64,000 nt of DNA from Hyaloperonospora brassicae (taxonomy: Eukaryota > Oomycota > Peronosporomycetes > Peronosporales > Peronosporaceae). The notes under the pieces were generated by a model, which ran no database searches, was not told the origin of the DNA, and worked only from the letters and a program-made list of their open reading frames with translations. Numbering within the stretch: the stretch's first letter is position 1; every line of letters starts with the position of its first letter. The stretch spans positions 1-64,000 of the forward strand of contig CANTFL010000034.1 of NCBI GenBank assembly GCA_947650285.1. Reading direction: 5' to 3'. This document shows, piece after piece, positions 10,393 through 22,605 of the stretch. The position numbers and the translations under genes are program-made.

Positions 10393-12843
10393 ATGGCCGA
10401 CGCGCCTGCCTCGTCGTCTCTGTCTCCTCCTGCGCACGCGTCACCGTCGCCTTCCGCTCCTTCTGCTCCTCGTATGCTCCAGGACCCTCCTGCAGACATG
10501 CCAGCAAAAAGCCGGCGCTCATTGCGCCCCTCTTCCGCTGTCCGTTCCGGAACGTCCGATACAAACGTCAAGAATAAAGGCAGTCAGAGCTCAAGTTTCT
10601 CGTCCCCGCTCCCTCCGTGCCCCGAAGACCCTCCAGCGCCGCCGCCTCCTTCCTGTACCCCGCCCAAGTACCATCCGCTGGAAGACGACGACGCGCGCAG
10701 TGTTGAGAGCGCGGACGACGTCGTCGAGCCGCCCACGTTCCCTACACCCCCACCTCCTCCTCGTTCTCCACCCGCGACATCGCCACTAGGAACGCCACCG
10801 CCCCCGCCTCCTTTCTCTCCTCCAAGTGCTAAACTTGCAGTGGACTTGTCAGGCGTGCTACAAGGTGCAGTACAAGACGTTGAGGACCCTCTCGCTGCTG
10901 CAACTACTGCTGCTGCTGTTTTTCAAGCAAAAAGAGACGGAAGTGACGGAGAAGAGGGAGACGACGAGATCGACGATACAGGACAATCAGCTGACGTGGC
11001 GTCAGCAGCTGACGTCCCGTCGTCGTCGTCAGTGGTGATTGCGTCCATGAGAAGTGCAGCAGGGGAAAAAGAGATCATGGCTACGGACTTTTTGCGGGAA
11101 GTGCCGAGTACAAAGCCCCGATTTTATATTGGAGATATCGAGAACTATAGCATCATTGACAAGGTCGGATCTGGGACGTATGGGTGCGTTGGTGAAGGGC
11201 GGTGTTGTTTTTTGCGCGGAGCGAGACGTGTGGAGAGACTTACGGCAGATGTTGTTGCAGTGAGGTGTTCAAGTGCCAGCATAAAGTGACGAAAGACATT
11301 GTGGCGCTGAAGAAGCTGAGGCCGGACGTCGAAAAGAATGGGGTACAACGTGCAGTGGTCCTGTTTATGTTACTGGAGTGGATTAGTTGTATGACGTGTA
11401 TGTGCATGTATGCACCTGGTCTGGTATTGTATTGCAGTTTCCTGTTACCTCAATTCGCGAGATGAAGATCCTCAAGTACCTGAAACATCCGAATATTGTG
11501 GAGCTGAAAGAGGTCGTAACGTCAAGTGGTACGTTGATTGTCTTGCCACTTACATACTTACAGACTGTCTTAACAGTGCATGTCATGTTCATGCGTCGTG
11601 CCGCCCTTTCGTCAGCTTCTCCCAAAGAAGGCAAAAGGCCGCCTTTGTACTTTGCGTTCGAGTATATGGAGCACGATCTCTCGGGACTGCTGAACCACCC
11701 ACGCGTGAAGTTTACCCGCACGCAGATCCAGTGCTATATGCGGCAGCTGCTCACCGGTATTGCGTTCATGCACCGCAACAAGATTATTCACCGCGATATA
11801 AAAGCGTCGAATTTGCTGCTGAATAATCAGGGCATGCTCAAGGTGGGCGACTTTGGCCTCTCTAGGTTTTGGAACGAGGTAAATGCTAAGGCCGGAAGAT
11901 ACACAAACAAGGTTGTCACGCTTTGGTACCGGCCACCAGAACTGCTGATGGGCTCAACGTCATACGATTTTTCAGTGGATGTCTGGTCAATCGGCTGCAT
12001 CTTTGGCGAGCTACTCGTGGGTAAACCCATTTTGCAAGGAAAGAATGAGATTGAGCAGGTTTGTAGTTTCGGATGCTAGGTTTGACTCTGGAGTGATTTT
12101 CACTGTGACTCCTTGCACTTTGCGTGTACCTAGCTTCAATTAATATTTGGATGTTGCGGCACGCCGACAGAAGAAACGTGGCCTGGATTTTTCAAACTGT
12201 CAGGGTCAGACAGTTTCCAGATGGATGACAAGTATGTCTGCCCGCTGCGCAAGAGGTTTAAAAAGTAAGAACTCTGCTGCACACCGTCTTGTATGTCTGA
12301 CTGACCCGGTAGTATTGTTACGAATGCGTAGCTTTCCGCCGCACGCTGTGGACTTGCTGGAAAAAATGCTGCAGCTAGATCCTGCTAAACGAATCACAGC
12401 TGCAGAAGCTATGGACCATGACTACTTTTGGCGTGTGCAAACGTGCAAGCCGCGAGAGTAGGCTGTCTATTCGAGCTTGATTGTCCTGTAGCGTCGCATG
12501 CACTCATCCGTTTTGTTGCTGTTGCAGTCTACCGAAGTTTTCTGTATCGTCTACACACGAATACCAGTCGAAAAAGCGTCACCACGACGAGATGGCAGTG
12601 GCCGCCGCGGTGAATGGTGGCAAGACGAAAAGTGCCGACCAACATCGCAACGCGCGTCAGCGAGGCGAGCAAAGTGGATACCGTGAACGAAACGACTACT
12701 ATCGTTCCAGCCGCTCCGATCGCAGCAGACCCTACCGCCCACAGCGTCCCAATGACTGCTACGACCGTGGTCGTAGCCGGAGCCGGAGTCGCGAGCGCTA
12801 CCGCGACCGAGGGGATCGTCGTGACCGTGAATACGAGCGCTAG
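10393..12843 (+). CDS. CDK9/CDK12-like cyclin-dependent kinase, RS tail
   Basis: Seven exons join in phase: 10393-11183, 11261-11342, 11438-11528, 11616-12058, 12134-12264, 12332-12457 and 12528-12843, giving 659 residues. Residues 1-240 are a Pro/Ser-rich, acidic, low-complexity extension. The kinase domain follows: Gly loop GSGTYGEV near 259, catalytic Lys281 in VALKK, cyclin-binding helix PVTSIRE (293-299, a PITAIRE variant with the conserved Glu), HRDIKASN (380-387), DFG (400-402), WYRPPELL, and a C-lobe ending in DPAKRITAAEA. The insert after CGTPTEETWPG and the tail CKPRDLPKF...EYQSKKR are typical of CDK12/13 and CDK9 relatives. These kinases work with cyclin K or T and phosphorylate the RNA polymerase II C-terminal domain. 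The protein ends in an Arg-Ser/Arg-Asp tail (GRSRSRSRERYRDRGDRRD), as seen in splicing-linked CDKs. Nuclear location and a role in transcription elongation or splicing are inferred. All catalytic residues are intact. Confidence 0.88.
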
Positions 12844-14500
12844 TGTGTTTCTGGTGAGGTACAAACAGCGCCCAACTGTTATCATTATCTATGCAGTCCA
12901 ACATAGAAGTGTCTTGCCCTCGATTTTCAGTGGTGATTCATAGTTGTGCATCTATTCGAAACCGTTGCCTGCTACCACAAGTGAAAACTTTCTCAAACAC
13001 CATCAACTAGTTTCAATGTTTACCCGATGTGATGAACGGTGGTACACAAAGGCTTCGGGTGTAGCGTCATGGAAGACGATACAAGATGGATTAATACGGT
13101 GACGCAGACTGAGATCCTTCCATAAAATCCAATGGCCATGGTGTCGGAGCTATGGACTACGCTACTCTTCACATATCACGATACTGGACTGCAGCAGCGG
13201 CCGACTATATCCCGTCTCGACTGCGACGTTTGTGCAGAAAGTCGGTACTGTGCGCTCGCTTCTTCGGTCCAGGCCACATGTTGCTGCGACCATCTGCTGC
13301 GCCGCCAGCCTTAAGGTATCCCCTCCTGCTAAACTTTGTCGTCGAGATACCTCGCGCGGATCCTCACGAATTGCTCTTTTGTCTCGAACAGTTTCTCGAC
13401 ATTAATCAGTCCGTCACAATGGTGGGGCCCGACCCGCCATCGTGTTGTGCCCCCTGTAGTGGTGCGTCCAGCTCCTGACGCCGAGACTGTTCATTCGAAG
13501 CGCCGGGGGGAGGGGGTTCGAGGCGGCTTTTGATGGAGCTGGTATCAACTGGTCATTGCACTGTTACCAATAGCGTGAAGCGGAGTACAGCCAGCCTCTA
13601 CTGCCCGATGCAGTTTGTGAAAAGGCGCCCAGTAACTCGTCGAGTTGTTCGTCAACAGAGTACAAGCGTTCGACACGCTGAGGCCCAGCTGTATTGCTCG
13701 TATGGCGCCGAGCTATTACGGATCGAAGCGCACCTGATCCTGCCCTCCTCTCGATCTTCCTCGATCATCCATCAACGAAAGGCACGTAGAAACTTAGCAC
13801 AGGAAGTGGGTAAGCATACCCTTCGACATTGCCGATCCGCACTCCTATTTACAGCACTGCCATAGCTGACAGCGCATTGCATCGTAACGTCACGACCTTT
13901 CGGAGTCCGAAGGAGTCACCTGCATGAAGCACGCGGCTTTTATGACAATTGTTTTTGTGGCGACTACAGGCAGCAGTAACACTCGGAGTATCATTGATGG
14001 GCTTTTTGCATGGCTTTTGGAGTGGTTAAACGTAGTAGTTTGTAATGAATAATTTTAGATGGATTTTGCACTCGGTGTCTTCTATTGAAATAATCAAAAT
14101 TGTTTTACCGATCTTATAGAACTGTTTTTAATGATTACTTTTCATCCTACCGTTCGATCTAATTCAAATCTACGGAATTCAATCATGGCTAGTTTTACGC
14201 TCTATTCGATTTTGTTTGATACCAGCCAGCAATATCATCGACCAAGTAGTAGCGCGAGTAAAAAATTGATTAGAGGAGGTAGCCAGCATTCGTGCTTATC
14301 GTCAAACCAAATGAAGTGGTCGACTAGAATCATCCTGATATATGTATACTACGTTAGCTAAATTCCCCTTTTACCCTTTTCAGACACATATCATGTGCGT
14401 TTGCACACCCTTCTTTCCTGATCAGTGTACATTAATTTTGGATGCACGAGTCTAGACAATCATCAATCCAGCGAGCCCATGCTGCTACCAGTAGCGCAAT
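12844..14500. other. Intergenic stretch, nothing recognised
   Basis: Downstream of the kinase, composition drifts to AT-rich after about 13,900. Plus frames at 13152-13478 and 13530-13865 are open but have no domain. The far end of the presumed Copia 3' LTR should lie somewhere at 14,000-14,800. I cannot place it because no matching partner LTR was found. Confidence 0.35.
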
Positions 14501-14820
14501 GCGTTCCGTAACACTCGGCTCACATACCCCTCATCTCAAAGCCAAAGTCAAATACAACTGATACATAAGATTGTGATGGTCGCCATGAGCCCCACATCAA
14601 CCTTGCTGCAAGTAGATAGGACTTGGGTAGCAGTAGGATCAATATACTCTGAAATTACAATTGCGTCCTATCGCTCCTGATAGACCTCGCCTGTCCTTGC
14701 CCGTAAGTCTTGCTCTCTACCACCCGTTTTATTTCACTGTGCCCTATATGTCGACAAGCATGATCAAAACGTCACGCTTTTGCACAAGAGCGACATCAGT
14801 CGACATGTCGCTATTCAACA

Positions 14821-14829
14821 CTCCTCCTC
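14821..14829 (-). other. Copia polypurine tract and start of 3' LTR
   Basis: On the minus strand the sequence reads GAGGAGGAG directly followed by TGTTGAATAGCG, a polypurine tract next to a TG-starting LTR. It lies about 130 nt downstream of the recognisable end of the Copia RNase H region, which is where a Copia 3' LTR should begin. The LTR would run from 14820 towards lower coordinates. Its other end is not defined. Confidence 0.5.
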
Positions 14830-15146
14830 GTAACTGCTGCCGTTGTTTACTTTCCTCACGCCTCGTGCGTTGCATCACGCTGCCCGCATTGCACGCGATC
14901 TCTTGATTTTCTCATTTTCACTCACACGCGCACCTAGGCCAGCTGCATCAAGCTGCGCAACGTCGCGAACATTGACGCGTCCAGGACTTGGTAATCAGAT
15001 TCGTAAACATGAGCTCCGGGCGGGCGTACTACGTCATCACGATACCTCGGCGCGCGAAGTCACTGATGAATTTGTGCCGCACGTCGATATGCTTATCTTT
15101 CAAGCTCGACGCCTCTCCGTAGACTTGGTGTCAGCCTGGCTGTTGA
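14830..15146 (-). pseudogene. Copia RNase H C-terminal remnant
   Basis: The minus strand directly left of Gypsy-A reads SQADTKSTE, then in a second frame KDKHIDVRHKFISDFARRG, then a stop, then YARPELMFTNLITKSW. This is the characteristic Copia C-terminus (an NQAAIK block, a KHIDVR.KF block and a final DLLTK-like block). The piece continues the RNase H fragment that ends at 21321 on the other side of Gypsy-A. It carries at least one frameshift and one stop, so it is dead. Confidence 0.8.
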
Positions 15147-15404
15147 TGTCAGGACCACCCATATCGGACTGATTGGTGTACAGCCATTGTGCTCTTGATT
15201 AAAGTCAGATCGTTTCGTTTACATTCATGATTCCTATGCTAGACTAAACAGGTTTATAACGTTTGCGCAATCAGGAGGGATGATATCCATCATTGGTCTA
15301 AAACATAGGATAGGCGATACCATTATGTGTAAGCTATACAAAACAAAGCTAATGGTGAGAAAAGCTTAACTATATTTACTTCTAAAGTTACCTTGTTCGT
15401 CACA
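15147..15404 (+). repeat. Gypsy-A 5' LTR
   Basis: Begins TGTCAGGACCAC and ends TCACA. It pairs with 21064-21320 over its full length, including a long identical central block around TTTATAACGTTTGCGCAATCA. Confidence 0.88.
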
Positions 15405-16162
15405 CGTGTTAGCACTTGTCGGTCCCACTACTCTTCGCCTTCATCGCTGTCCGCCCGCCACCATCGCTGTCCGATCGTCTTCTTCGTTGACCGCCCGTCT
15501 TTGGGGCGTCTCATCGCTTGTCCTCGGGCATGTTGTTTCTCCTCGCGCTTGTGGTGTATCGCGTCTGCTTCTTTGTTGGAGATATTGCGCGTAGCGTGAA
15601 CATTACCGCTAGCAGTTCACAAAAGCTCCATCCATTTGAAGGCACTGCCTAGCAGTTTCGAGTGTGTTATTTTAACATCCACTATGTATCTAAGCGTCTG
15701 CTTTGCAGGTAGAGCCACTTAGTCTGTGCGAAGTTGGGCACGGTCTGAATCTGCAAATCAGCTAATTTATCGGGAATAAGGCTGAATCTTAGACGCTGTA
15801 AGCTTTTTGGCTTTGTAAGTCGTCAAGTTCTATAAGCAAAAAGCAAAAAGCGAAAATCTGGATCTCAAGTATCCTTCGACGGCAGCAAGTCTTCCTGTTC
15901 GAGTGCACCGAAAAATCTGCACAAACGGCTAACGATCTTCCAGCGTCCGTTAGGAAGACTCGACGCATCGTCAATATTCTGTCCAAGCAGCTCACCAAGT
16001 TGAAGGCAATTCTTCCAAAATAAGGGAAATCCTTATCTGAACCGCTTCATTAAGTCGACGCGCTCCTTCAAGAAGTCGAGCTAACCATTATTAAGTATCT
16101 TCGGTACAAACAAAAGGGACTTAGATACAGTAAAGAAGAAAATCTTACTAATCTTTGGATCA
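15405..16162 (+). other. Gypsy-A leader region
   Basis: Lies between the 5' LTR and the gag start. The first 200 nt are pyrimidine-rich and GC-balanced, then AT-rich. No clear tRNA primer-binding site follows the LTR. The open frames at 15393-15599 have no known domain. Confidence 0.5.
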
Positions 16163-17000
16163 TGGCGCAACCTATCAATGTCGAGCTGATGCAAGAAATG
16201 ATGCGGATGCTACATAGACAGCAAGGGATCATTGACAACTTAGCTCTATCTCATGATGCAGGAGGCCTTAGGTGGACGAGTTTAAAATGCTGACTTACAG
16301 CGGACGAAGTGAGGAATCTACTCGACTTTTCTACGCGCAAGTAAAACAATATGCTATTGCGCGTGGAACGAGGTGGAAAATTGAGATCGTGGCACCCCAG
16401 ATACTCTCTATCTTGGGAAACTTATTGCGCGGACCAGCCGCACAGTGGTTATTAATTCACCATGAGGAAATACACTCGGTGGCTGAATTTTTCCTCGATG
16501 TGGAAAAACAATCTATTCCTGCGGGTCTTCAACAACGTCTGCAAGATGAACTGTATCGTATTAAATAAAACCAGTGCGATGGTTTGATGGACTGTAATGT
16601 GAAATTCCGAAAAAAAGTTCTCAAGTGGAAGAAATGACTGAGATAGATCAAATTATCTATTTTCAGCGAGGATTAAGACAGAGAACGCAGGAAGAGGTTC
16701 AAAACCGCCGTGGTGCAACTATGGCCTAGGATATTACGGTTGCACTCGATCTCGAACGCGCAGATTCGGAGATTTACGACAAATATGCCACCACAAGTTC
16801 GCGTCCTAGTGGACATTATGTGACTAGAGAATCGATTGATGCGCCCGAGCCAATGGAAATCGACGATGCTCGGCCATTTCAAGGGCATCGCGAGTTCAGC
16901 ACCAACATCGTCGTCCGAACAGACCTAAGTGCGCGTACTATAAGAAACTTGGGCATCACATCGAGCAGTGTTACAAGCGCAAAACACGCTTATGTTTAAC
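16163..17000 (+). pseudogene. Gypsy-A gag remnant
   Basis: ATG at 16163 starts MAQPINVELMQEMMRMLHRQ. After a frameshift near 16262 the frame 16272-16568 reads a Gypsy gag core (LTYSGRSEESTRLFYAQVKQ, AQWLLIHHEE), which ends in a stop. Further gag sequence continues in other frames. Near 16930 a zinc-knuckle remnant reads CAYYKKLGHHIEQCYKR. The second Cys of the CX2CX4HX4C motif is Tyr, so metal binding would be lost. Confidence 0.75.
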
Positions 17001-17119
17001 AATACCAGATTTCATCATAATAGCGCGAACATAAACTTCTTTGTAGACGAATTCGTTGAAGATGAAGCTGTACAAGAAGAATCTGTTGAAAAAGTGTCTG
17101 TGGAAGAAGAGGCGGTAGC

Positions 17120-20100
17120 CCCAACTTGACATGAAGTGATCACTACACTAGATGCAGCTACCTTTGCGCCTTTAATTGGTAAAGATTTGATAGTCGAACA
17201 AGGTCATCTTGACCATCGTGTCGTCAATGTCATGCTCGTTTCGGGAGCAACATGCAACGTGGTCAAGCCAGGGTTTCTGCACTGTGTCATGTCGGAAGCA
17301 TGTTAGAAGGTGAGTTTCAAGGTGATGAACCAAGTTTATGGTACCTGTATTGGTTACGGGTTATCATGGTGACGCCGAACGGTTAAGAAGGTTCCACCTA
17401 CTGGATTATTCTACAGTGCGGGTGGGAGCTAACTATTAAAACCAAATACAATATTAACATCTCTCTCTTTCGCATTTTTAGTGTGTGTTTGCTTCAGCCG
17501 TTGTGTTACAAATTCAGCATTTTACTAAGTAACCATATAAGTCACTTGTTTCGACGGCACTAACAACATCATAAAAAAGGCGAGATTCTAAAGCATGACA
17601 ACGAATAGCTAATAACTGATTTAAAATTATTGTTAACTAAGATGCTGCAGCTTCAAAACCAAAATGGTGTTGTTTTGTAAAGTGATGATTAATTAATCGA
17701 AAAGGTGTTGCAAACATCGCCTTTGATGGGTATCGTTTTTTGGGATTTCCTGTATTTAAATGGACAATGAATAATCCTCATGATGTAAAATTGTAAAATT
17801 TGGTTTACTGCACATGATCCCATTTTAGATTTGCGCACCCATGACGTGTCATTCGAAATGGTAACGGACCACAGAATGCGCAGAATGCAGTTCTCACGCC
17901 GGTCTTTATTTTCTCTGCCGAGTTTGCACGGAGTATGAAGCAATCAAGCTACGAAGAAATTTATCCTATCGAAGTTTGCCAAGTTTCCGATACGAACGGG
18001 ACTCGAGAGGCAAATATGAAGACATTGATCGATTTGTATCAAGATGTATTTCTGGGAAAACTACCCGATGCACTACCTCCGCATCGTTCTGTGGAGTTCG
18101 AAATTACTATGAAGCCTGGCATTCAATCAAGTAACCGACCGCCAATACGGCTGTCACAAGTGAAGCAAATGCCTTGCAGAATTTCGTCGATGAAAGTCAA
18201 TCCCGCTTACATATTTGAGCTTTCCGACTCCTTCTGGAAGTCAGATACATGTGGCATCCCCAAAACAGATTTTTGCACTGGATAAGGTGTTTTTAGCCCA
18301 AAATGAATTTGTTCAGGCATTGTAAACATTCTGTTACGTCGAACTATAGGCCCTTCGCTACGTGAAAGTACACTCGATTGATTTAAAAATTCCATTACTG
18401 CGCATCGATGGGTCATTCGACAAGATGCAAGGTATAAGCTATTTTATAGTCATTGACTTAGCTCAAGGATACCACCAGATTCGCCTACACTAGAATATCA
18501 AGAAGTACACTGCGTTTCTTACGTAGAACGAAACATGTGAGTGATGCGTGGCTCCAATAGGTCTTGCGGGAATGTCTGGCATTTGGTCACGCTTGATGCG
18601 TGCTCTTATTGGGAAGTTTGCATTCGTTGTTGCCGATTAAGATGACATGTATATATATCTAATACATATCTTATAGTGAGCATTTGAATCATCTGTCTAC
18701 TGCGCTTGCCGTTTTGCGCAGGGAAAAACTCTACGCTTACATCAAGAAGTGCAAGGTTGCCCGTGTGGAGGTCATCTTTTTGGGCCATACGTTTTCCAGC
18801 AAAGGATTATCCGTTGACACTACCAAGACGGAACCGATCGCTAAGTGGCCAACACCAAGCTCCATCAAGAATTTGCGAAGTTTTTTGGCCTTGCAGGCTA
18901 CTGCCGCCGCTTTCTCCATCGGTTGGCTGATACCGTTCTACCATTAAGTCATCTGGAAAAAAGGGTACACCGTGGGTATGAAATACCAAATCGGACGACG
19001 ACTTTAGACGGCTGAAAGATGCCTTACAATCCGCACCTGTCTTTATATTGCCTTACTCTTCACGCCCGTTTTTTTCACAACGGATGCATCTAAGTCATGC
19101 ATTGGTGACGTTTGTCCCAGTTCGAAATGGACATGATCATCTCATAGCTTTTTATTCGAAAAAACTTGGAATTCATGAACTTAACTGGCCTGCTCACGAT
19201 AAGGATGGCGCCATTATTTTTATAACAATCAGTTTGACATATTTACCGACAAAATCGTCTGTTCGTGGCTGCTTCATCACCGTTAATTCTCCCTCAATCT
19301 TGCTCATTATTTAATGACTTTTGCTTAGTAAACGTTTACTGTACGCCACATCACGGGTGCTTGAAGCGTCGTATCTGATGCCCTATCACGCGGAACCGGT
19401 TACTTGACCGCATGTCCTATTGATTTTTCACAAGTGCGATAATAGTTGCCAACAACGTGGTTCGCGTTCATGTGGTCCTTCCTCGGTGCCAACTCTGCCC
19501 CGGGAAGATTCGGCGGTCGTGCAAGTTGCTGCCATTAATGGCAGCGTCGTACGTCGAGTTGTCACCTGAAGTTCGTAAGATGCTTCAACAAGGCTATAAA
19601 AAGGATATGGATTTCAAAGACGCTTGGCAAGATGCAGAAGCGAGCTCATTGTTTGTCAAACACGACGGATTATTGTTTTTGAGTTCATCAAATAGGCTAC
19701 ACTACTTTGTGTACTAAACAACAACCGCTTGCAAACTCGAATTATATTCGAATATTTTGAGCATCGCTGCCCATCCTGGGGTTCGTAAGACAATCTTTAG
19801 TGTGGATCAATGGTGTTCATGGAAATCATTACAAGCCAACAGAAAATAGTATGTCAAAACATGTGAGACATGTAGACGCTGGAAACGCGATAATTTGCAA
19901 ATTAACGGGTTACTTAGGCTAATCCCAATTTCCAATGCATGTTGGCAAGTCGTGTCAATGGACTTTGTCACGGGCCTTCCAATTTAGAACGGATTCGATG
20001 CCATATTAACGGTCGTCGACAAATGTTCAAAACGCACGAAGTACGCGGCTGTGAACGTTAAGGACGGTGCACATACAACGGCCAAGATATTTTTGGTGTT

Positions 20101-21060
20101 GTAAGTCGTCACCATTGTATACCCGAAGTCAACATCAATGACAGGGATAGCAAGTGTACCCTAAAATTTTGGAATTTGCTGATGATAAACATTGGCGTAC
20201 GCCTAAGCATGACAACCGCTAACCGCGCTCAAGCTGATATAAAAACTGAGCGACAAAATGTAGAAGATGCGCTTATATGTATGGTATCTATCCATGGCTC
20301 AAATTAGACAGAGCACTTATGAAGTATTGATTATTTCCATGCGACGCTCGTTAGCGCATCCACAAGTTTCCCCTCTTTCAAAAATGATACGGGAAGAAAA
20401 GAGCTCTCTCTATGGCAAAAATTGCTTAGGCAACGGATCGCAAAAAGAGATTTACGTGCAAGCGAAAGAGTTTGCCGAAACAAGAAAGAAGATCATTGGC
20501 CAAGCCCGTAAGAACCTTCTACACTCTCAAGTTACGCAAAAACAGTAGTATTACCAAAAGCGCCGATTGAATCAAGTCAACTTTCAAGATTGAGAATCAG
20601 TGCTCATAGATACGGGTAGAATCTCGTCGAAAAATGCTGCGAAGATTTGACTACAAAAAAAGCAAATCGGGTGACAAGAAAAGTGGGTTCATTTGAAGAT
20701 AGTCAAGATGATCAATTCAAATGTGGCGCAACTTAACCTGCCACAGAGAATTTAGGCGAGTAATCCAAAATTCATTGTCGAAGTGCTTATAGATTACGAG
20801 CCGACTCCCGACAGATTCCGTAGTCGCCCGATTCCGAAAGAATTAAATTTTTGGATAAATGCACATCAGATAACCTTTAAGTTATTAAACGTCTCTTTTA
20901 GAAAAGTCAATTCAATCGGCAATTGACTTGGCTCATTCAATGGCATGGTGAAACAAAGGAAGGCGCACGCTGGGAACAGGATAAGAACATTCGACATTTT
21001 TCCCATTGGAAGGATCTTTTTGCAAATTTTCATCAGCGCCAAAGAGAGATAAAATCGGGA
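17120..21060 (+). pseudogene. Gypsy-A pol remnant
   Basis: Decayed pol with many stops and frame changes. Protease-like sequence near 17160-17280 includes NVMLVSGAT where DSGA or DTGA is expected. RT entry is at about 18070-18170 (VEFEITMKPGIQSSN). The RT catalytic block at about 18433-18490 is YFIVIDLAQGYHQIRL, and the second block near 18630 reads FVVAD, stop, DDMYIY. The end of RT is at 18684-18860 (KKCKVARVEVIFLGHTFSSK). RNase H near 19066 is FFTTDASKS. Integrase has HPGVRKT near 19771 and WQVVSMDFVTGLPI near 19946. A chromodomain-like tail at about 20910-20990 reads RQLTWLIQWHG. None of it could be translated as a working protein. Confidence 0.8.
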
Positions 21061-21063
21061 GGA

Positions 21064-21320
21064 TGTCAGGACCACTCATTTCGGACTGATCGAGGTCCAT
21101 TTATTGCACTGTTGATCAAAGGCCGATCAGTTCGTTTACATTCATGATTCCTATGCTAGACTAAACAGGTTTATAACGTTTGCGCAATCACGAGAGATGA
21201 TGTCCATCATTGGTCTAAAACATAGGATAGGCGATACCATTATGTGTAAGCTATACAAAACAAAGCTGATGGTAAGAAAAGCTTAAATATATTTACTTTT
21301 AAATTACCTTGATCCTCACA
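21064..21320 (+). repeat. Gypsy-A 3' LTR
   Basis: Begins TGTCAGGACCAC and ends CTCACA. It is the partner of 15147-15404 and is followed by the target duplication GTTCA. Confidence 0.88.
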
Positions 21321-22369
21321 GTTCACATGCATGAGTATGGAGATGACATACGCCATGCTGATTTAATGCAATAAGTTGAATAATTTCGCCTCCGACGAGG
21401 ACACAAACTTCACTTTCTCGGTCGAAATGCTGACAACCTCTGCTTACGCGCTTAACATTACATCCATGCCATTTATCATGCTCAATATTCCTGTCATCCA
21501 ATATATGCTGTCTACCATGTCGGCTGCAAATTCTGCATCGCTGTGCGTCTAATCTTCCTGGTGTCGCGACCGATTAGCCCGACGTCATCGCGATCTTCTG
21601 CGCAGCGGTCCACTTGAGGTCTCGCGCGATATCCTTCGCGATCTTCGGTTGTTTATACGCGGCTACTCAGTCTACCAAACGGCTGAAAGGACCGAGAGTG
21701 CGATGTCCATCCTCGATCACCATGCGAACCACAGCAACATATCTACAAGCGTCTGGAACCCCTAAATAGAAGAGCCACCACGTCCGCTCGTCGTGGCGAG
21801 TAACTCACTGTCCACGGGTAGCATCTCGTAGCCTTCGTCGACGATATATTTCTTCGCCGGGTTGGTAGCCACAATGACATGTGCATGAAGAAGATATTTT
21901 ATTGTCTCTTTTTAATCGATCTGGTACGTTTATTTTTCTTCTATCTACACGCAAATTCTAGGGAGCTTTTCAAATCGTCCGAAGTAATCCATGTACAGCG
22001 TATTCAAACCCTTTAAAGTTACTAAAAACGCTTAACATCCGGTTCGCACGGGATTGTGGTAGCAAAACGTCTACGTACACTCCGACGACGACGGTCTCTC
22101 GTCTGTTATATATAAAAGTAGGATGTGCACACAAGAATGACGTCTTCTGCGAGATGCGCATGTGGCAGCTGGACACTGATCTTTCCGGCTCAAAGGATTC
22201 CGTCGAGACCTCTGCGGAGATCTGGACGAATTTGTTTTGGGAGTTTTGTCGCCGAGGTTTTGTCGTATTGCGTTGGACATGGACATGACGCGCAGCACCT
22301 GCTAGCACATCTGCAGGTGCGCCAATTTGTTAGCTGCGACAAACAATTTTGGGATGTTAACATGCTCGT

Positions 22370-22605
22370 CCTAACCTGTAGCGGAGCTACACAGATCCTT
22401 AAGTCAGAGGAAGACTTAGCGCTCTACAAGGAACTTTGGTTCAAAGAACACGACTCAGAGAGTCAACAAGCTCAGAGATCCTACGATTCCTATTCCAGGG
22501 GACCAAAAGATTCTGAGAATCTCAGCACAGAGTATTCTAAGTGTATATTCCTTGCCAAGTCGTATGCTGGACTCTTAACCATTGCAATACGCCTTTGAAA
22601 GGCAC
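22370..22605. repeat. Dispersed hairpin-rich repeat, copy 2
   Basis: Inverted, diverged copy of positions 1-235, lying inside the Copia RT where only about 100 nt of coding sequence would be expected between recognised blocks. It keeps several of the stems of copy 1, for example AAGTC/GACTT near 22,400 and GACTC/GAGTC near 22,453-22,465. This implies an insertion into the Copia element separate from the two Gypsy insertions. The true edges of the inserted segment are not resolved. Confidence 0.65.

Larger units (their letters stand above)
15147..21320 (+). mobile_element. Gypsy-A: degenerate chromodomain Ty3/Gypsy element
   Basis: A complete but decayed LTR retrotransposon of about 6.2 kb, with LTRs at 15147-15404 and 21064-21320. 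It is flanked by GTTGA (15142-15146) and GTTCA (21321-21325), a 5-bp target duplication with one mismatch. Removing the element and one copy rejoins the minus-strand Copia reading frame (LMHV-NSQADTK). Domain order gag, protease, RT, RNase H, integrase, chromodomain-like end identifies Ty3/Gypsy. The two LTRs differ at roughly one base in ten by eye, so the insertion is old. The 3' flank of the internal region (AAAATCGGGAGGA at 21051-21063) is a plausible polypurine tract. Confidence 0.88.

Noticed and set aside
10217..10789. 190-codon frame overlapping the kinase N-terminus
   Set aside because: Out-of-frame reading of the low-complexity Pro/Ser region of the kinase.
14200..15000. Matching 5' and 3' LTRs for the minus-strand Copia
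   Set aside because: The left LTR start is visible next to its polypurine tract, but no convincing partner was found at 34,900-36,000, so I did not annotate an LTR pair.
22125..22598. 157-codon plus-strand frame as a gene
   Set aside because: It spans the inserted repeat and antisense Copia RT, so it is a composite of dead sequence. Its similarity to minus 1-235 is explained by the shared repeat.
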